In this document: one piece after another, positions 10,286-19,671 of the stretch | Layout of the letters: each line of letters opens with the position of its first letter | Position numbering within the stretch: position 1 is the first letter of the stretch | DNA from: Cladocopium goreaui | Lineage: Eukaryota; Sar; Dinophyceae; Suessiales; Symbiodiniaceae | DNA length: 64,000 nt | NCBI GenBank assembly: GCA_947184155.2 | Contig: CAMXCT020002719.1 | Coordinates: 1-64,000 of the forward strand | Direction of reading: 5' to 3' | Notes under the pieces: model-generated | The model's input: only the letters and a program-made list of their open reading frames with translations | Told to the model about the DNA's origin: nothing | The model's database searches: none | Translations under genes and position numbers: made by a program

Positions 10286-12222
10286 CTTGCAACAATGTAA
10301 TACTTCCCCTTATTTAATTCCGTCAGCAGCCCCGCCTCCAAACGTTTCAAAAAGTCAGCAATATATTGCGGAGGGCCATGTTCGAAAACATCAAAATCGA
10401 TGTCAGAGCCATCTGGCAGCATAGGCAGGTTCCTGAATAGGGACCATTCTAAACACGTGGCTCGACCCAGAATCATGGATACGTGTTGGGTATACTCCTC
10501 CGCAGTGAAATAATCTGGCTTGTTGAAATCAATAGTATGGCCCATGTTCCGCACAGTTTTGCCTTGTTGATTGTTGTATGTTCCTGCCATCCACGGTGCC
10601 AATGGATATTGTACTCGAGTGACATCCAAGAAAATTTCCCCACGTCGACGAATTCGCAAGCGAAATTCGTCTTCGCAGGGATCCAAATGCCAGATGCCAG
10701 GCAAGCCTTCACCAGTGTAATCGTCTCCGCGATCTTCAACTCGAATGGTGATGCTTGCAGGCAAGTAATCCAATCGGCAGATTCCTTCGGTCCAACACGG
10801 GTGTCCAAGTGGTGGTTGTGACAAGCCAGGTGGGCAGCCTGGAATACCGTATCTTTCTTCCGGATGAACATGGATCGCAACGATCTCTGCAGGGCATTCT
10901 TGCACGAGCTCTGGTGCCATCAACTTTTTGGTGATCTTCACGCGAAGTCCAACGTGCAAAGGTGCAAAGGCCATCAAATTGCACGTCTTCGAAGCCATAT
11001 TGGTAATGGACAAGCACTCTCGCAGTACACTTTGATCAGCGAAGTATTCCTTCTGATGCACCAAATCAACTGCCTGCGCATAATAAATCACCTGCCCTTT
11101 GGCAAACAAAAACGATTTCAGTACCTCGGCAACACTCTGCAAACATTGGCCAAACCGACGCTGGAAGGAGCGTCCCAAAGCAGGTGGAAAGTGTCTGACA
11201 AACTGTAGCGGGCGACCATCCATCGTGTTCTGGAAAGCATGTACACCAAAACTGCTCCGCGCCGATTCGTAGACAGTGATCTGCTGGAGGCGGGCCACTT
11301 GATCCCAATTGATTGCCGAAAACACACCATTGGCAAAAAAACCCGTTGGGCCCACTTGCCGACCGTCACTGTCACGCATAACAAAATTGCTATCAAGACG
11401 AGGATCGTTTGCTCTAGGGCGAAACAATTGCTTGCGTATCAAATCTTTGAGTTCAGGAGTCAGTGGGTGGAAACCTTCTTTTCGCATGTTCTCCAGGATC
11501 GCTGCCAAAGGGTCACCGGCTTTGAAACGATGGCTGCCTCGAAACAAAATCGTTTGTGGCAAAAAGCGATCGAAAATTTGCAAGCCCCTGCGATCGATCT
11601 GCTGCTTGCGCTGGCGCGACTGCTCGTCCATGCGTTCATATGTAGGTGCGCGGGGAACTTCCACTCCAAATATTTCCATCAAAGAATAGTTCAGGACTGG
11701 GTTCAATTGCAAAAAATCACCGGCCAGAATTTGGCACAAGATGTTTCCCAATGTATCATGTCCAGCTGAAAAAGCATCGTCAGCATCACGACTTCTCCGA
11801 GTCTTCCTCTTCCCCAGTGCCTGAGCCGCCGGAATGGATCCGCCCACCGGGACTGAGCCACTGGAGCACGAATTCAAGAGAGACTGCCTGCCCCAGTGCG
11901 CTGCGTCATCCAAAACTGCAAGCAAAGAAGGAGGCGTCAATGAAATCTCATCTAGAAATGCCAGAGCCACATGCTGCCATCGACGCTCCAATGCTTGCAT
12001 TCTGTCCCGCGACGGCTTCTGTAGGCCGAGCTCCGCAGATCGTTTCAGTGCCGACATATAATGAAACGTCGCACCTGTGATTAAGCGAGCTGCGGAGTTC
12101 TGCGCTGCGATGCCTTTGGATGCCTTGGGCAAGAAATGTTCGTAGACAGGCAGTATGACTCGAGTGAGCATATAGGTTTTCCCCGAGCCACCAGGTCCAT
12201 GCAAGAAGATTCGAGCAATCAT
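10286..12222 (-). CDS. Helitron block 8: PIF1-family helicase
   Basis: An SF1 helicase that unwinds DNA during rolling-circle transposition. Walker A is GPGGSGKT at residues 9-16 of the frame. Walker B is ALAFLDEIS around residue 91. A motif III-like AGDFLQLNPV follows. The region QSLLNSCSSGSVPVGGSIPA between Walker B and motif III looks like an insertion and contains one of the recurring SGSVP segments. The late RIRRRGEIFLDVTRVQYPLA and later YTQHVSMILGRATCLEWSLF fit the PIF1 C-terminal part. The open frame itself runs on to 9829, but protein-like sequence shifts to the OTU frame near 10.3 kb. The preceding block ends at 12396, and the 170-bp gap fits an intron. Confidence 0.85.
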
Positions 12223-12395
12223 GTCCTGAGCACGTCAAAGCGTTCCAGGGTTGAAAAGGTTACGGGGAAAGTAGACACTTTTCAAAAACACCCTAAACAT
12301 CACCAGGAACCGTTTGTGGCACCGATCTGCGAAGTCCCACAAACAAGCACCACCAAGTAATAGGCAAAAACACAAAAACATGTCAGGACAATTAT

Positions 12396-13565
12396 CTAGC
12401 CAAGCACCGGAGTCACCAATGCCAGCAACTCGCGAAGGCGGCCACGTGCGCCGAAACAATGCTGCAGATCATGCTCACCCGCCTTGACCCATAATTTCTG
12501 CAGGGGCGCTATCGCCAACACACATGCCTTGTACTGATCTGGCGAGATTTGGTACGTACCATCAGCCTGACGTGTCGGCAGACGTTGTTGCAACAGTCGC
12601 AACGCCATGTCAGCAGGAGAGAGAACAAGTACCTCAGTCTCAGGAGCCATGCTCACGGGAACTTCCAAAAGACTAGCGTTTCCGGGCAAGAATTCATCTT
12701 TTGATGCGTCCATCAACTTTTCATCTTTTTCTTTTCGAGATTCTTGTAAAAACTTCTGCGCCTTCAAGCCAGCAACGACGTTGAAAGTAGCACGCCTCTG
12801 CACATCCGTGTCAGGAGCCCGTGCGCAAGGACGGGATTCTTTCATATCCAAATATTTTCCACCATATTGACGCAAGAATTCTTCTGAACGTTTGGTGCTG
12901 GCACTTGCCCGACCCGAGCCCACGTTCCTGCGATGCACCATGTCAAATAAATCATTGGATGCCACATGCAAGATCGGTTTGTATTGAATGTCCGGTCGAA
13001 GAGACGTGTCTTGATCCACATCGTCTGCATCTGGATCTTGAATGTCATCCACATCCTCTACATTCACGAATTCGCCTTGTAGACCCACATCTTCTTTCTC
13101 ATCGGTGGCAGTTGGATGCAAAACACCAGGTCTGGGTCGTCGCCGAGCTTCAGCCATGAAATCCAAATTAGCGGAAATTTCTCGGCTAATGGTGGCGACG
13201 TATTCCGCGGCTGTCAGTTGTTCATTATGCCATCCGTAAGAGCATCGCTTTGCAGCAGCCAAGTCTGGTCGATGCAACACACAAGTGTCAAAATGTTCCG
13301 GACTATTCCCGAGCAAAACAGCTTCACCGTCCTCTGTCGTCAAATGTCCCACATAATCGAAAATATTTCCAAGGATCCTTTCAGATACCAGCGGTACGGT
13401 ACTGCAGACTGTCCGCTTGCGCCGACCTTGTTTCCAGGTGCGACGCGTCTTTGGGCGATTTGACTCTGTAAACATCTTCAGCAAAGACTCCAAGACATCA
13501 CAGTTTTCCACAGTTCCAGGAACTTTGTATTGGCGCAAAGCAGTTACATCCACAACCTGCAGCAA
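12396..13565 (-). CDS. Helitron block 7: Rep-helicase linker
   Basis: This 389-codon open frame connects the Rep nuclease region to the helicase. It has no motif I can name with certainty. YVATISREISANLDFMAEAR and the acidic stretch VNVEDVDDIQDPDADDVDQD are notable. The final part (LLQQRLPTRQADGTYQISPD) resembles the region just before PIF1 Walker A in other Helitrons, where a Gln-rich helicase N-terminus is usual. It is in the same orientation, with gaps of 260 and 170 bp to its neighbours. Assignment rests on position. Confidence 0.65.
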   Translation of the reverse strand: MLQVVDVTALRQYKVPGTVENCDVLESLLKMFTESNRPKTRRTWKQGRRKRTVCSTVPLVSERILGNIFDYVGHLTTEDGEAVLLGNSPEHFDTCVLHRPDLAAAKRCSYGWHNEQLTAAEYVATISREISANLDFMAEARRRPRPGVLHPTATDEKEDVGLQGEFVNVEDVDDIQDPDADDVDQDTSLRPDIQYKPILHVASNDLFDMVHRRNVGSGRASASTKRSEEFLRQYGGKYLDMKESRPCARAPDTDVQRRATFNVVAGLKAQKFLQESRKEKDEKLMDASKDEFLPGNASLLEVPVSMAPETEVLVLSPADMALRLLQQRLPTRQADGTYQISPDQYKACVLAIAPLQKLWVKAGEHDLQHCFGARGRLRELLALVTPVLG

Positions 13566-13826
13566 ACATGTGTTTCACACAAGGATATGTCCAAAATAAT
13601 CAGTTCGATCAGTTGACAAAGCTTGCAAGCGGGAACATCTACACAAGAAGTGATACATGTGTCTATCATACATCTATGTCGTTTATGCAACCGCCAATCC
13701 ACCAAAATCAAACAATGCAAAAAAAAACATATGGAAATATCCAGAACCGAGTAGCTGTGGCACATCTACGTGCGCATCGTAGCTTCACCTGTCCCCGGCG
13801 TGCTCAAAGACATGTTACAAGTCTTG

Positions 13827-15563
13827 TCATGGATAAACATGTAACTTTATGAAATTCCAAGCTGACAATGTGGAGCAATGTGATGACTCTTGTGCAACTC
13901 GGCACGCCAAAACAAAAACAACCAAACGAAAAAAACAACAAAGAAGCGAAATATTCGAACAGGGCGCATCTGCGCGGTCTGCCAAGCACTGCACACGGGC
14001 TTCAGTAGCTTTCCATTCCGCCAACACACCAGTGGAATCTCGCACTATACGAGCATCGTTGCCAGGAGACACCACACGCACACGCGACTTTCCAGGGAAG
14101 ATGTGAATATGGCGAACAGCGCTCGCCTGACCGCAAACATTCTCATCTTCACAGCAATGTTTTCGAAGTAAGGCAATATGTACGGCAGCCCACATGTCCG
14201 GATCTTTCTGTTTTGTGGGCATCGATATTCCATGCAAATAAGGAATACGAGGAGCCGCATGAAGAACCTGCACATGCGTCTTCGCTTTGACATAGTGTTC
14301 CGAAAAATCAAACTCACCATGGTCAAACTTGCCAGCTTCCTGTAACGGCACAGCACTGACATGCACTGCATAGACATACAAGTTCATAGAAGCTAATGGC
14401 TCTGCGATTCCTCGATGCAAGTAGTCCTCATAGAAAGAAGTGGCCCGCGTGTCCGCTGCTTGTGTCCCTGCAGGCGGCAGCTCAATGTCCTCGACTGCAG
14501 CGGTTGTCTGTAGCTCAAACGAATCTGCGAGTTTTTCAGCGTTTCTGCGCATTTCTTCAAACACGCCCCAAAGTACTCGCTTCATCATGATGCGCCAGAA
14601 GATGTGCGTCCGTAACACTTCACGGCCTGTCATAAGCTGGAGAGACATGAGACAGAAGCCATGCATGACTGCGTGGTTCGCTGAAGTCCAAAGGCGGCAC
14701 AAGCGGCGTCGGGCCTCCCGCTGCTCAGCAGTCAAGCCTCGACCTTCTCGCACGGCCGGCAGCGGGTATGCAAGCTGAAGCCGCTGAGCTTCCTCTTGCT
14801 CGGCTTCAGCTTGCATTTTCTCCTCCAGATTCTTCATCCCATGAGTCAAATGCTTCAGCATGGGTCCACACGTCATGGAAGGTTTGGTGGTGTAGGCGCA
14901 AGTATAAAAACTGGTTTGAATACCAGTGCGAATGCTTTCCACGACGCATTCTTTCACATATCCATGAAGAAGTCTGCATTCCGGGCTCAAAAATCGATCG
15001 CCCACTCGATTAGCATCGGCGGCACCTGTTCTCTCAAACTCCAACCGGTACAAAGCCAAACATGTCCGACTCAACCTTTTGCACATGAGGCCATCCAGAT
15101 ACGGTGTCAAAAACTGGGCTGCTCTTTTCTGGGCACGGTCCCTGACCTCCGAGTTGCCAATCCACTGCAAACCCTGGTATGTCCAAAATTCATTAGCAAG
15201 AATGAAAGCGGAAGTAATGACAACTCTAAAGCGCACTCGCTGCTGGTGGCCTGTTGCTTCAGATCCAAAAATCTTTGTTTGTCGTGCCAACAAGTCAGTG
15301 CCAGGGACTGAGCCACATCTTCCAGACTGCTGGCCTGTTGCTTCTGATCCAATGATCTTTGTTTGTCGTGTCAACAAGTCATTGCCAGGGACTGAGCCAC
15401 TGCTTCCAGACGACATCGGCATAGAATTTGCGCCCAGATCACGCAACAAGTCAAGTTCCTCCCTGTCAAAGCCAGCAGTCAACGTTCGACGACAATCCTG
15501 ATAATTCAAATTGCCACGATGCGCCACCATAGCTGCCTGTTTGCGGCAAACATTTGCGCTCAC
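13827..15563 (-). CDS. Helitron block 6: Rep nuclease, tyrosine part
   Basis: Residues 219-224 read FYTCAY, giving tyrosines spaced Y-x3-Y (Y220, Y224), followed by TTKPSMTCGPMLKHL. This matches the double-tyrosine active site of Helitron Rep proteins, which nick and rejoin DNA. Later text (WTSANHAVMHGFCLMSLQLM, RTHIFWRIMMKRVLWGVFEE) fits the helical region after Rep. Near the N-terminus a direct repeat of GSVPG.DLL.RQTKI.GSEATG occurs twice (about residues 56-106). It makes the block longer than expected and is encoded by a tandem DNA repeat at about 15262-15420. Only 28 bp separate this frame from the preceding block. Confidence 0.75.
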   Translation of the reverse strand: MSANVCRKQAAMVAHRGNLNYQDCRRTLTAGFDREELDLLRDLGANSMPMSSGSSGSVPGNDLLTRQTKIIGSEATGQQSGRCGSVPGTDLLARQTKIFGSEATGHQQRVRFRVVITSAFILANEFWTYQGLQWIGNSEVRDRAQKRAAQFLTPYLDGLMCKRLSRTCLALYRLEFERTGAADANRVGDRFLSPECRLLHGYVKECVVESIRTGIQTSFYTCAYTTKPSMTCGPMLKHLTHGMKNLEEKMQAEAEQEEAQRLQLAYPLPAVREGRGLTAEQREARRRLCRLWTSANHAVMHGFCLMSLQLMTGREVLRTHIFWRIMMKRVLWGVFEEMRRNAEKLADSFELQTTAAVEDIELPPAGTQAADTRATSFYEDYLHRGIAEPLASMNLYVYAVHVSAVPLQEAGKFDHGEFDFSEHYVKAKTHVQVLHAAPRIPYLHGISMPTKQKDPDMWAAVHIALLRKHCCEDENVCGQASAVRHIHIFPGKSRVRVVSPGNDARIVRDSTGVLAEWKATEARVQCLADRADAPCSNISLLCCFFRLVVFVLACRVAQESSHCSTLSAWNFIKLHVYP

Positions 15564-15590
15564 TAGAACCCGTCACACGAAACAACAGTT

Positions 15591-17114
15591 CTAAAACTGA
15601 CAACGAAAAAGTCTCTCTTTGTCCAACAGTCTAACAGCACAACAGGTTTCACACTCTAAAAACAACACTTCCAACCCGCACGGTTGGCAACAAATTAAAT
15701 GCAACCGAGGCGCCGGAAGACACTGACCTTCTCTTGGATTATATTGCACTGTTTTGATCCGACCACATTGTGTTCCATCTTGATTTGTTTCTACATGAGA
15801 CCCCAAAGAAGACCTTCCAGCGAAATGCTTGCCATCTAACGTCACACCATTTTGGAGAGACTCCAAAGTCAAGCGGATACCTTCCCCGGGCCACACAGGC
15901 AGCAAAGGGTCCTTTCCGGTCCTTGCGACCACAACCTCGACGACTTTCGTTGACCGATCATCCATCAACTTCTCTTTCCAGAGTTTCACAAAATGTGTAA
16001 AATGAAATCGACAATGTTGAGGCTTTCTGCGGCTACCTTCAGGAGCATACTTGAAACACGTGTTCTTGTGTTCGTGCAGGTGGCCAGACAAAGCACACAC
16101 AGCATGCAAGTCTTCGCAAAAGTTCGCAATATACTGTTGCTGCATGTCTTCTTTCGCATCAATGGGAAAACCACTCGTCGAACGTTCCTCAGCATCTGTC
16201 CGAGCCTTTGCACATAGTGAGCAACTGCATGCAGCATACCCTGACACCGGTAGACGATAATGTGGCAAGCGCGCCATGACGCATCCAGTCAAAGGGATAT
16301 GCTTGATGTTCACCTTTTGCTTTGTCTCCTCAAAAGATGTAGCAGATTCTCCTGTCATAGCTTTTCGTATATGATAATCGACCACAGGTGGCACCACCGT
16401 AACAGAAGTACGTTTCTTCTCGGGCTCCTTGACATCTTCTTCTGCACCGCCATCAAAACGATCTTCTTCCCGCCACTTCTCACTGTACGGCTGGGGCTTC
16501 AAGTCGATGTCTTCTCGAAACGGAATTTCTTCAAAGTGCAATCGACCTGTGCCTGCACAGGAAGACATGATGCTTTCAACGGCCAGAATAGTTTTCTCTT
16601 GCCAATTGCGCAACAAAGCTTTAGCTTCGTCCGTCTCAGCCAACAAAACCGAGCGAAGCCATGCTTGAGAAGTCCGATTGGCAAAATGCAAAACTATATG
16701 AGGGTGGCACGCAAGCCGAGCTTGTTCCTCAATGGGTCCATGAAGTTGCTGCACAGCCGGGAACGCACCGCCCATAAAATTCGCAGCAGCTCCATCTGCG
16801 TAGATCACCCCTGCCCGACTACCATTTGCACGAAGTTGGTCGTCAAACGGCATCACGCCAAGAACGTGTTCCAAAAACAAACGCATGCTGATGATGAAAA
16901 ATTTGGCCTGTGCAACAGGGTTTTCTGCTAATATCTCAAGCATGCGACTGGCAGAAGGCATGGTGGGTTCCTCGTCCAGCAAATTCACAGTGTACTTCTC
17001 CGATGTGCCATCCGGTGTCAGTCCACCAGCAGCAGCAGCGACATTGCCATTGTGTAGAATCACAAGCAATGGATTTCGCGTGTCTGCAACATTCGGCGTC
17101 AAGAAGCCTTGCAC
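15591..17114 (-). CDS. Helitron block 5: Rep nuclease, HUH part
   Basis: The early FLTPNVADTRNPLLVILHNG matches the 'TxNP' start of the helicase-like Rep domain. Residues 126-144 (GPIEEQARLACHPHIVLHF) carry the metal-binding HxH (HPH, 137-139). A Cys/His cluster at about 344-372 (GHLHEHKNTCFKYAPEG, then QHCRFHFTHF) matches the zinc-binding segment usual between the two Rep motifs. Together with the YxxxY block downstream this makes a complete-looking HUH nuclease. The motifs HPH, CFKY and CRFHF are intact. Confidence 0.8.
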   Translation of the reverse strand: MQGFLTPNVADTRNPLLVILHNGNVAAAAGGLTPDGTSEKYTVNLLDEEPTMPSASRMLEILAENPVAQAKFFIISMRLFLEHVLGVMPFDDQLRANGSRAGVIYADGAAANFMGGAFPAVQQLHGPIEEQARLACHPHIVLHFANRTSQAWLRSVLLAETDEAKALLRNWQEKTILAVESIMSSCAGTGRLHFEEIPFREDIDLKPQPYSEKWREEDRFDGGAEEDVKEPEKKRTSVTVVPPVVDYHIRKAMTGESATSFEETKQKVNIKHIPLTGCVMARLPHYRLPVSGYAACSCSLCAKARTDAEERSTSGFPIDAKEDMQQQYIANFCEDLHAVCALSGHLHEHKNTCFKYAPEGSRRKPQHCRFHFTHFVKLWKEKLMDDRSTKVVEVVVARTGKDPLLPVWPGEGIRLTLESLQNGVTLDGKHFAGRSSLGSHVETNQDGTQCGRIKTVQYNPREGQCLPAPRLHLICCQPCGLEVLFLECETCCAVRLLDKERLFRCQF

Positions 17115-17225
17115 ACCACCATACCTGCAAAGGCTTCAGTGTAAGAGTATATATATGTGAAGCTTGTCGACAACAAAATATTCACTTGCCATGTCCTCCG
17201 TTAATACTTTCCTAACAAAAACATT

Positions 17226-17729
17226 TCAATGAAACATAACTACCACGACCAACTGTTCACCATCATTATACAGACGGCACTTGCCGCTAAGACACATCAG
17301 CATCGCACCGTTCTGCTCATGTCTCAGCTGCTGTCTCGCCCCATCCGATCCCACCACATCGGAAGAAAAGAATAACAGCTGCGATATCGCATCTCTGAGG
17401 CGAGTGTCTGCCTTGGCTGAACGCATCACATCACCCATCGTCGCATGATCTCCAAGCTCACGCAAAGCGGTGCTGAGTTTGGCAGAAGTACAATCCAGGA
17501 CAGCACGCAGAGAATCTTTGAATTTCTTCCGCCGGACATGTCCGGAAGCCAAGCGCACCATCTCCATGCGTTTCCAAGAATCAGAAGCAACAGCAAGAAA
17601 ATTCAAATCTGCTTGCCAGCGTGGAATGATAGGGGGCTGGAACGGCGTTTCTGGCAGAGAATCAGAGGTGGCTACGTCGGAGATTTCATACTCCAGCTCA
17701 ACTCTTGCTGTAACAGATAGCTTGCCCAC
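17226..17729 (-). CDS. Helitron block 4: N-terminal helicase-like segment
   Basis: A 167-codon frame. Its core, VVGSDGARQQLRHEQNGAML, matches the conserved stretch that precedes the TxNP motif of Helitron Rep (G-S-x2-xRxxxRxExxA). The first part (IIPRWQADLNFLAVASDSWK, HVRRKKFKDSLRAVLDCTSA) is also typical of the domain's helical start. It overlaps the previous block by about 58 bp in another frame, so the splice must fall inside 17672-17729. A gap of 112 bp to block 5 fits an intron. Confidence 0.7.
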   Translation of the reverse strand: MGKLSVTARVELEYEISDVATSDSLPETPFQPPIIPRWQADLNFLAVASDSWKRMEMVRLASGHVRRKKFKDSLRAVLDCTSAKLSTALRELGDHATMGDVMRSAKADTRLRDAISQLLFFSSDVVGSDGARQQLRHEQNGAMLMCLSGKCRLYNDGEQLVVVVMFH

Positions 17730-18511
17730 TCGCGGAAAGTCAGAGGAGTGTCCCGCGGTAAGCCATATACTCCATCACCATACGGAAATAATTCCGGAAA
17801 ACATTTCTGATAAAATTCAGGTGAATACATCGACAGGGTATCACTCCCAGTGTGGACAACCTGCACCCACTTACCCGTCAAACTGTGAGTGGCACCTTCC
17901 GCAGCATCCATCTGTTGCACCAATTCATCCAGCTTTGCTTGCAAATCAGCTTTCGACATCGTTTCAGCCAGGGCCTTCAAGCTCGTCAATTCTTGTTCCA
18001 CCGCATCATCACCACCACCAAGACGCTGTGCCCGAGCGGCCAGAAGTTGCAACTTTGCAGCAAACTCTTTACAACATCTTTCCACGTCCAAGTCCGCGCT
18101 TGTCAGTTCTGCCGCCACACATTGAAAGCCAGGCGGCGGCTGATCTTCGTCCGCATCAAGCGATTGGTTGTGGACTGAGCCAACATCACCGCTGTCATCT
18201 CCACAGTCGGCAGTCGCCGCCAGTTCCGTCTCCGCAGCATCGGTCACAGTCGCTTCCGCGACAGTCACCACGACAGTATCCGCAGATGTGTCTCCAGGAG
18301 CGTCCAACTTCACAAGCATAGCTTCAGCCTCTGCAACCCGAGTAGCCTGGGCACGCACAGCAGCACAAGTGGCGCCCAATTCCATGAACTGTTCCTTTGC
18401 ATTGTCCTCAGAGACTGTAAGGTGCTGATAAGCAACATTGTGAGCGACAAGATACTTTGCTGCTGTCATATATAAATCTCGCGGAACTTCGGCCCAAGTA
18501 GCACGATCCAA
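17672..18511 (-). CDS. Helitron block 3: LFPYGDG segment with Ala-rich linker
   Basis: Ends with YSPEFYQKCFPELFPYGDGV followed by RDTPLTFREWASYLL. This matches the 'FP.LFP.G.G' and 'R..PLSxxxW..YLL' signature at the start of Helitron helicase-like domains. The front half (VPRDLYMTAAKYLVAHNVAY) fits the DUF6570 tail. The middle is Ala/Asp/Val-rich and probably disordered, with one recurring GSV segment (DDSGDVGSVHNQSL). The final residues after YLLQQ are likely intron read-through. Confidence 0.7.
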   Translation of the reverse strand: MDRATWAEVPRDLYMTAAKYLVAHNVAYQHLTVSEDNAKEQFMELGATCAAVRAQATRVAEAEAMLVKLDAPGDTSADTVVVTVAEATVTDAAETELAATADCGDDSGDVGSVHNQSLDADEDQPPPGFQCVAAELTSADLDVERCCKEFAAKLQLLAARAQRLGGGDDAVEQELTSLKALAETMSKADLQAKLDELVQQMDAAEGATHSLTGKWVQVVHTGSDTLSMYSPEFYQKCFPELFPYGDGVYGLPRDTPLTFREWASYLLQQELSWSMKSPT

Positions 18512-18576
18512 GTCCTAGCATGACACACAAACGATTCGAAACAAAAAAACAAAACACAACTATTCCGTCGGCCCCG

Positions 18577-19524
18577 CTAGTCTTCATACAAACCTTTTCT
18601 TGTAGACATCCCCATACAGTACAAGACCCAGTCCTCCGGATCACAACCCACCAATGCAATAGAAATGCTGTCCGACAAATAACGGTGGGTCTCAATCGAA
18701 GCTGCAGGCAGTTCAGTGGATACCAATTCTCGTATCTTAGCTTGCGGAAATGCTACAGTGTTGCTTCGCATGCCCATTTGTTTTTCTTGCCTTCTCCCCG
18801 GCTTGTCTTTCTCGGCAATGATTTTTTGCACCACAGCACGGCCCAAGGAAAGAAGTAAGAATGTCATAGGAGATAATTTCTTGCCTTGATTGCGAAACAC
18901 GACAGGTTCACGACCAATCCACAAAGAATTGGCAAGCGCAAACTTGGGCATCTGTGGCACCTTGCGCGTCAAGCTCTGCGAGCAAGCCATGCAAACATCC
19001 ACGACAGTATCGGGACCGAGCCGCGATGGAACCATCTTTGTGTTCAGCAACCATCGACAAGCTCGGCCTGCTTTGTCTTTGCCAGTCGGATGTTCAACAG
19101 TACTAGCCAAAAGTTCGGCTAAAGGAATCAAAGGCCACAGTCTGGAATAACGATATACATCGAAAATGTGTGAATGCAATCTTGCAACAGCTTGAGGAGA
19201 TATACTAAGCACACCGTCATCTTGTTCCTTCTCCTCTTCCGCTTCATCTTGATCATTTGCAGGGTCTTCCAAATTCACTTCATCCAATTCCGTGGCTCCA
19301 AGCGCCGTCACAAACAGTTTCACCGGTCGAAGGTCCTCCTTCCAGAATCCACGAGCACACACACAACATGAAGAAAAGGACCGAGGCTCTGCGTGTTTGC
19401 CTCTGCAGCTATGCACTTGATGAAATGCGTGTTTGGCAATGCCCCGTTGCATCTGTTCACCTTTGACAGGAAACGGTCCTGGGCCAGGGATGCCAAAAAC
19501 AGAAACAACTGCACCCCGACACAC
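18577..19524 (-). CDS. Helitron block 2: DUF6570-like Cys-rich region
   Basis: Contains FSSCCVCARGFWKEDLRPVK near the start and VVDVCMACSQSLTRKVPQMP further on, followed by LANSLWIGREPVVF. These Cys pairs and the 'P.xxLANxLxxG' text match the DUF6570 region found upstream of Rep in many Helitrons. The frame's first residues overlap a probable splice acceptor (GGTGCAG). An acidic run (DPANDQDEAEEEKEQDD) lies between. Role in transposition is unknown; DNA or zinc binding is plausible. Confidence 0.7.
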   Translation of the reverse strand: MCRGAVVSVFGIPGPGPFPVKGEQMQRGIAKHAFHQVHSCRGKHAEPRSFSSCCVCARGFWKEDLRPVKLFVTALGATELDEVNLEDPANDQDEAEEEKEQDDGVLSISPQAVARLHSHIFDVYRYSRLWPLIPLAELLASTVEHPTGKDKAGRACRWLLNTKMVPSRLGPDTVVDVCMACSQSLTRKVPQMPKFALANSLWIGREPVVFRNQGKKLSPMTFLLLSLGRAVVQKIIAEKDKPGRRQEKQMGMRSNTVAFPQAKIRELVSTELPAASIETHRYLSDSISIALVGCDPEDWVLYCMGMSTRKGLYED

Positions 19525-19671
19525 GGAGAGCCATCATATTAGTTAAGCAAATTGGAACTGGCTATTTTCAACTGGTTGCAGAAACTATTTCACTCATGCC
19601 AGTATGCGTGACATCAAAAAATGAAGATACATCACACCATCCTATCAGTTTGTCATTGAGTACCGACTTGA

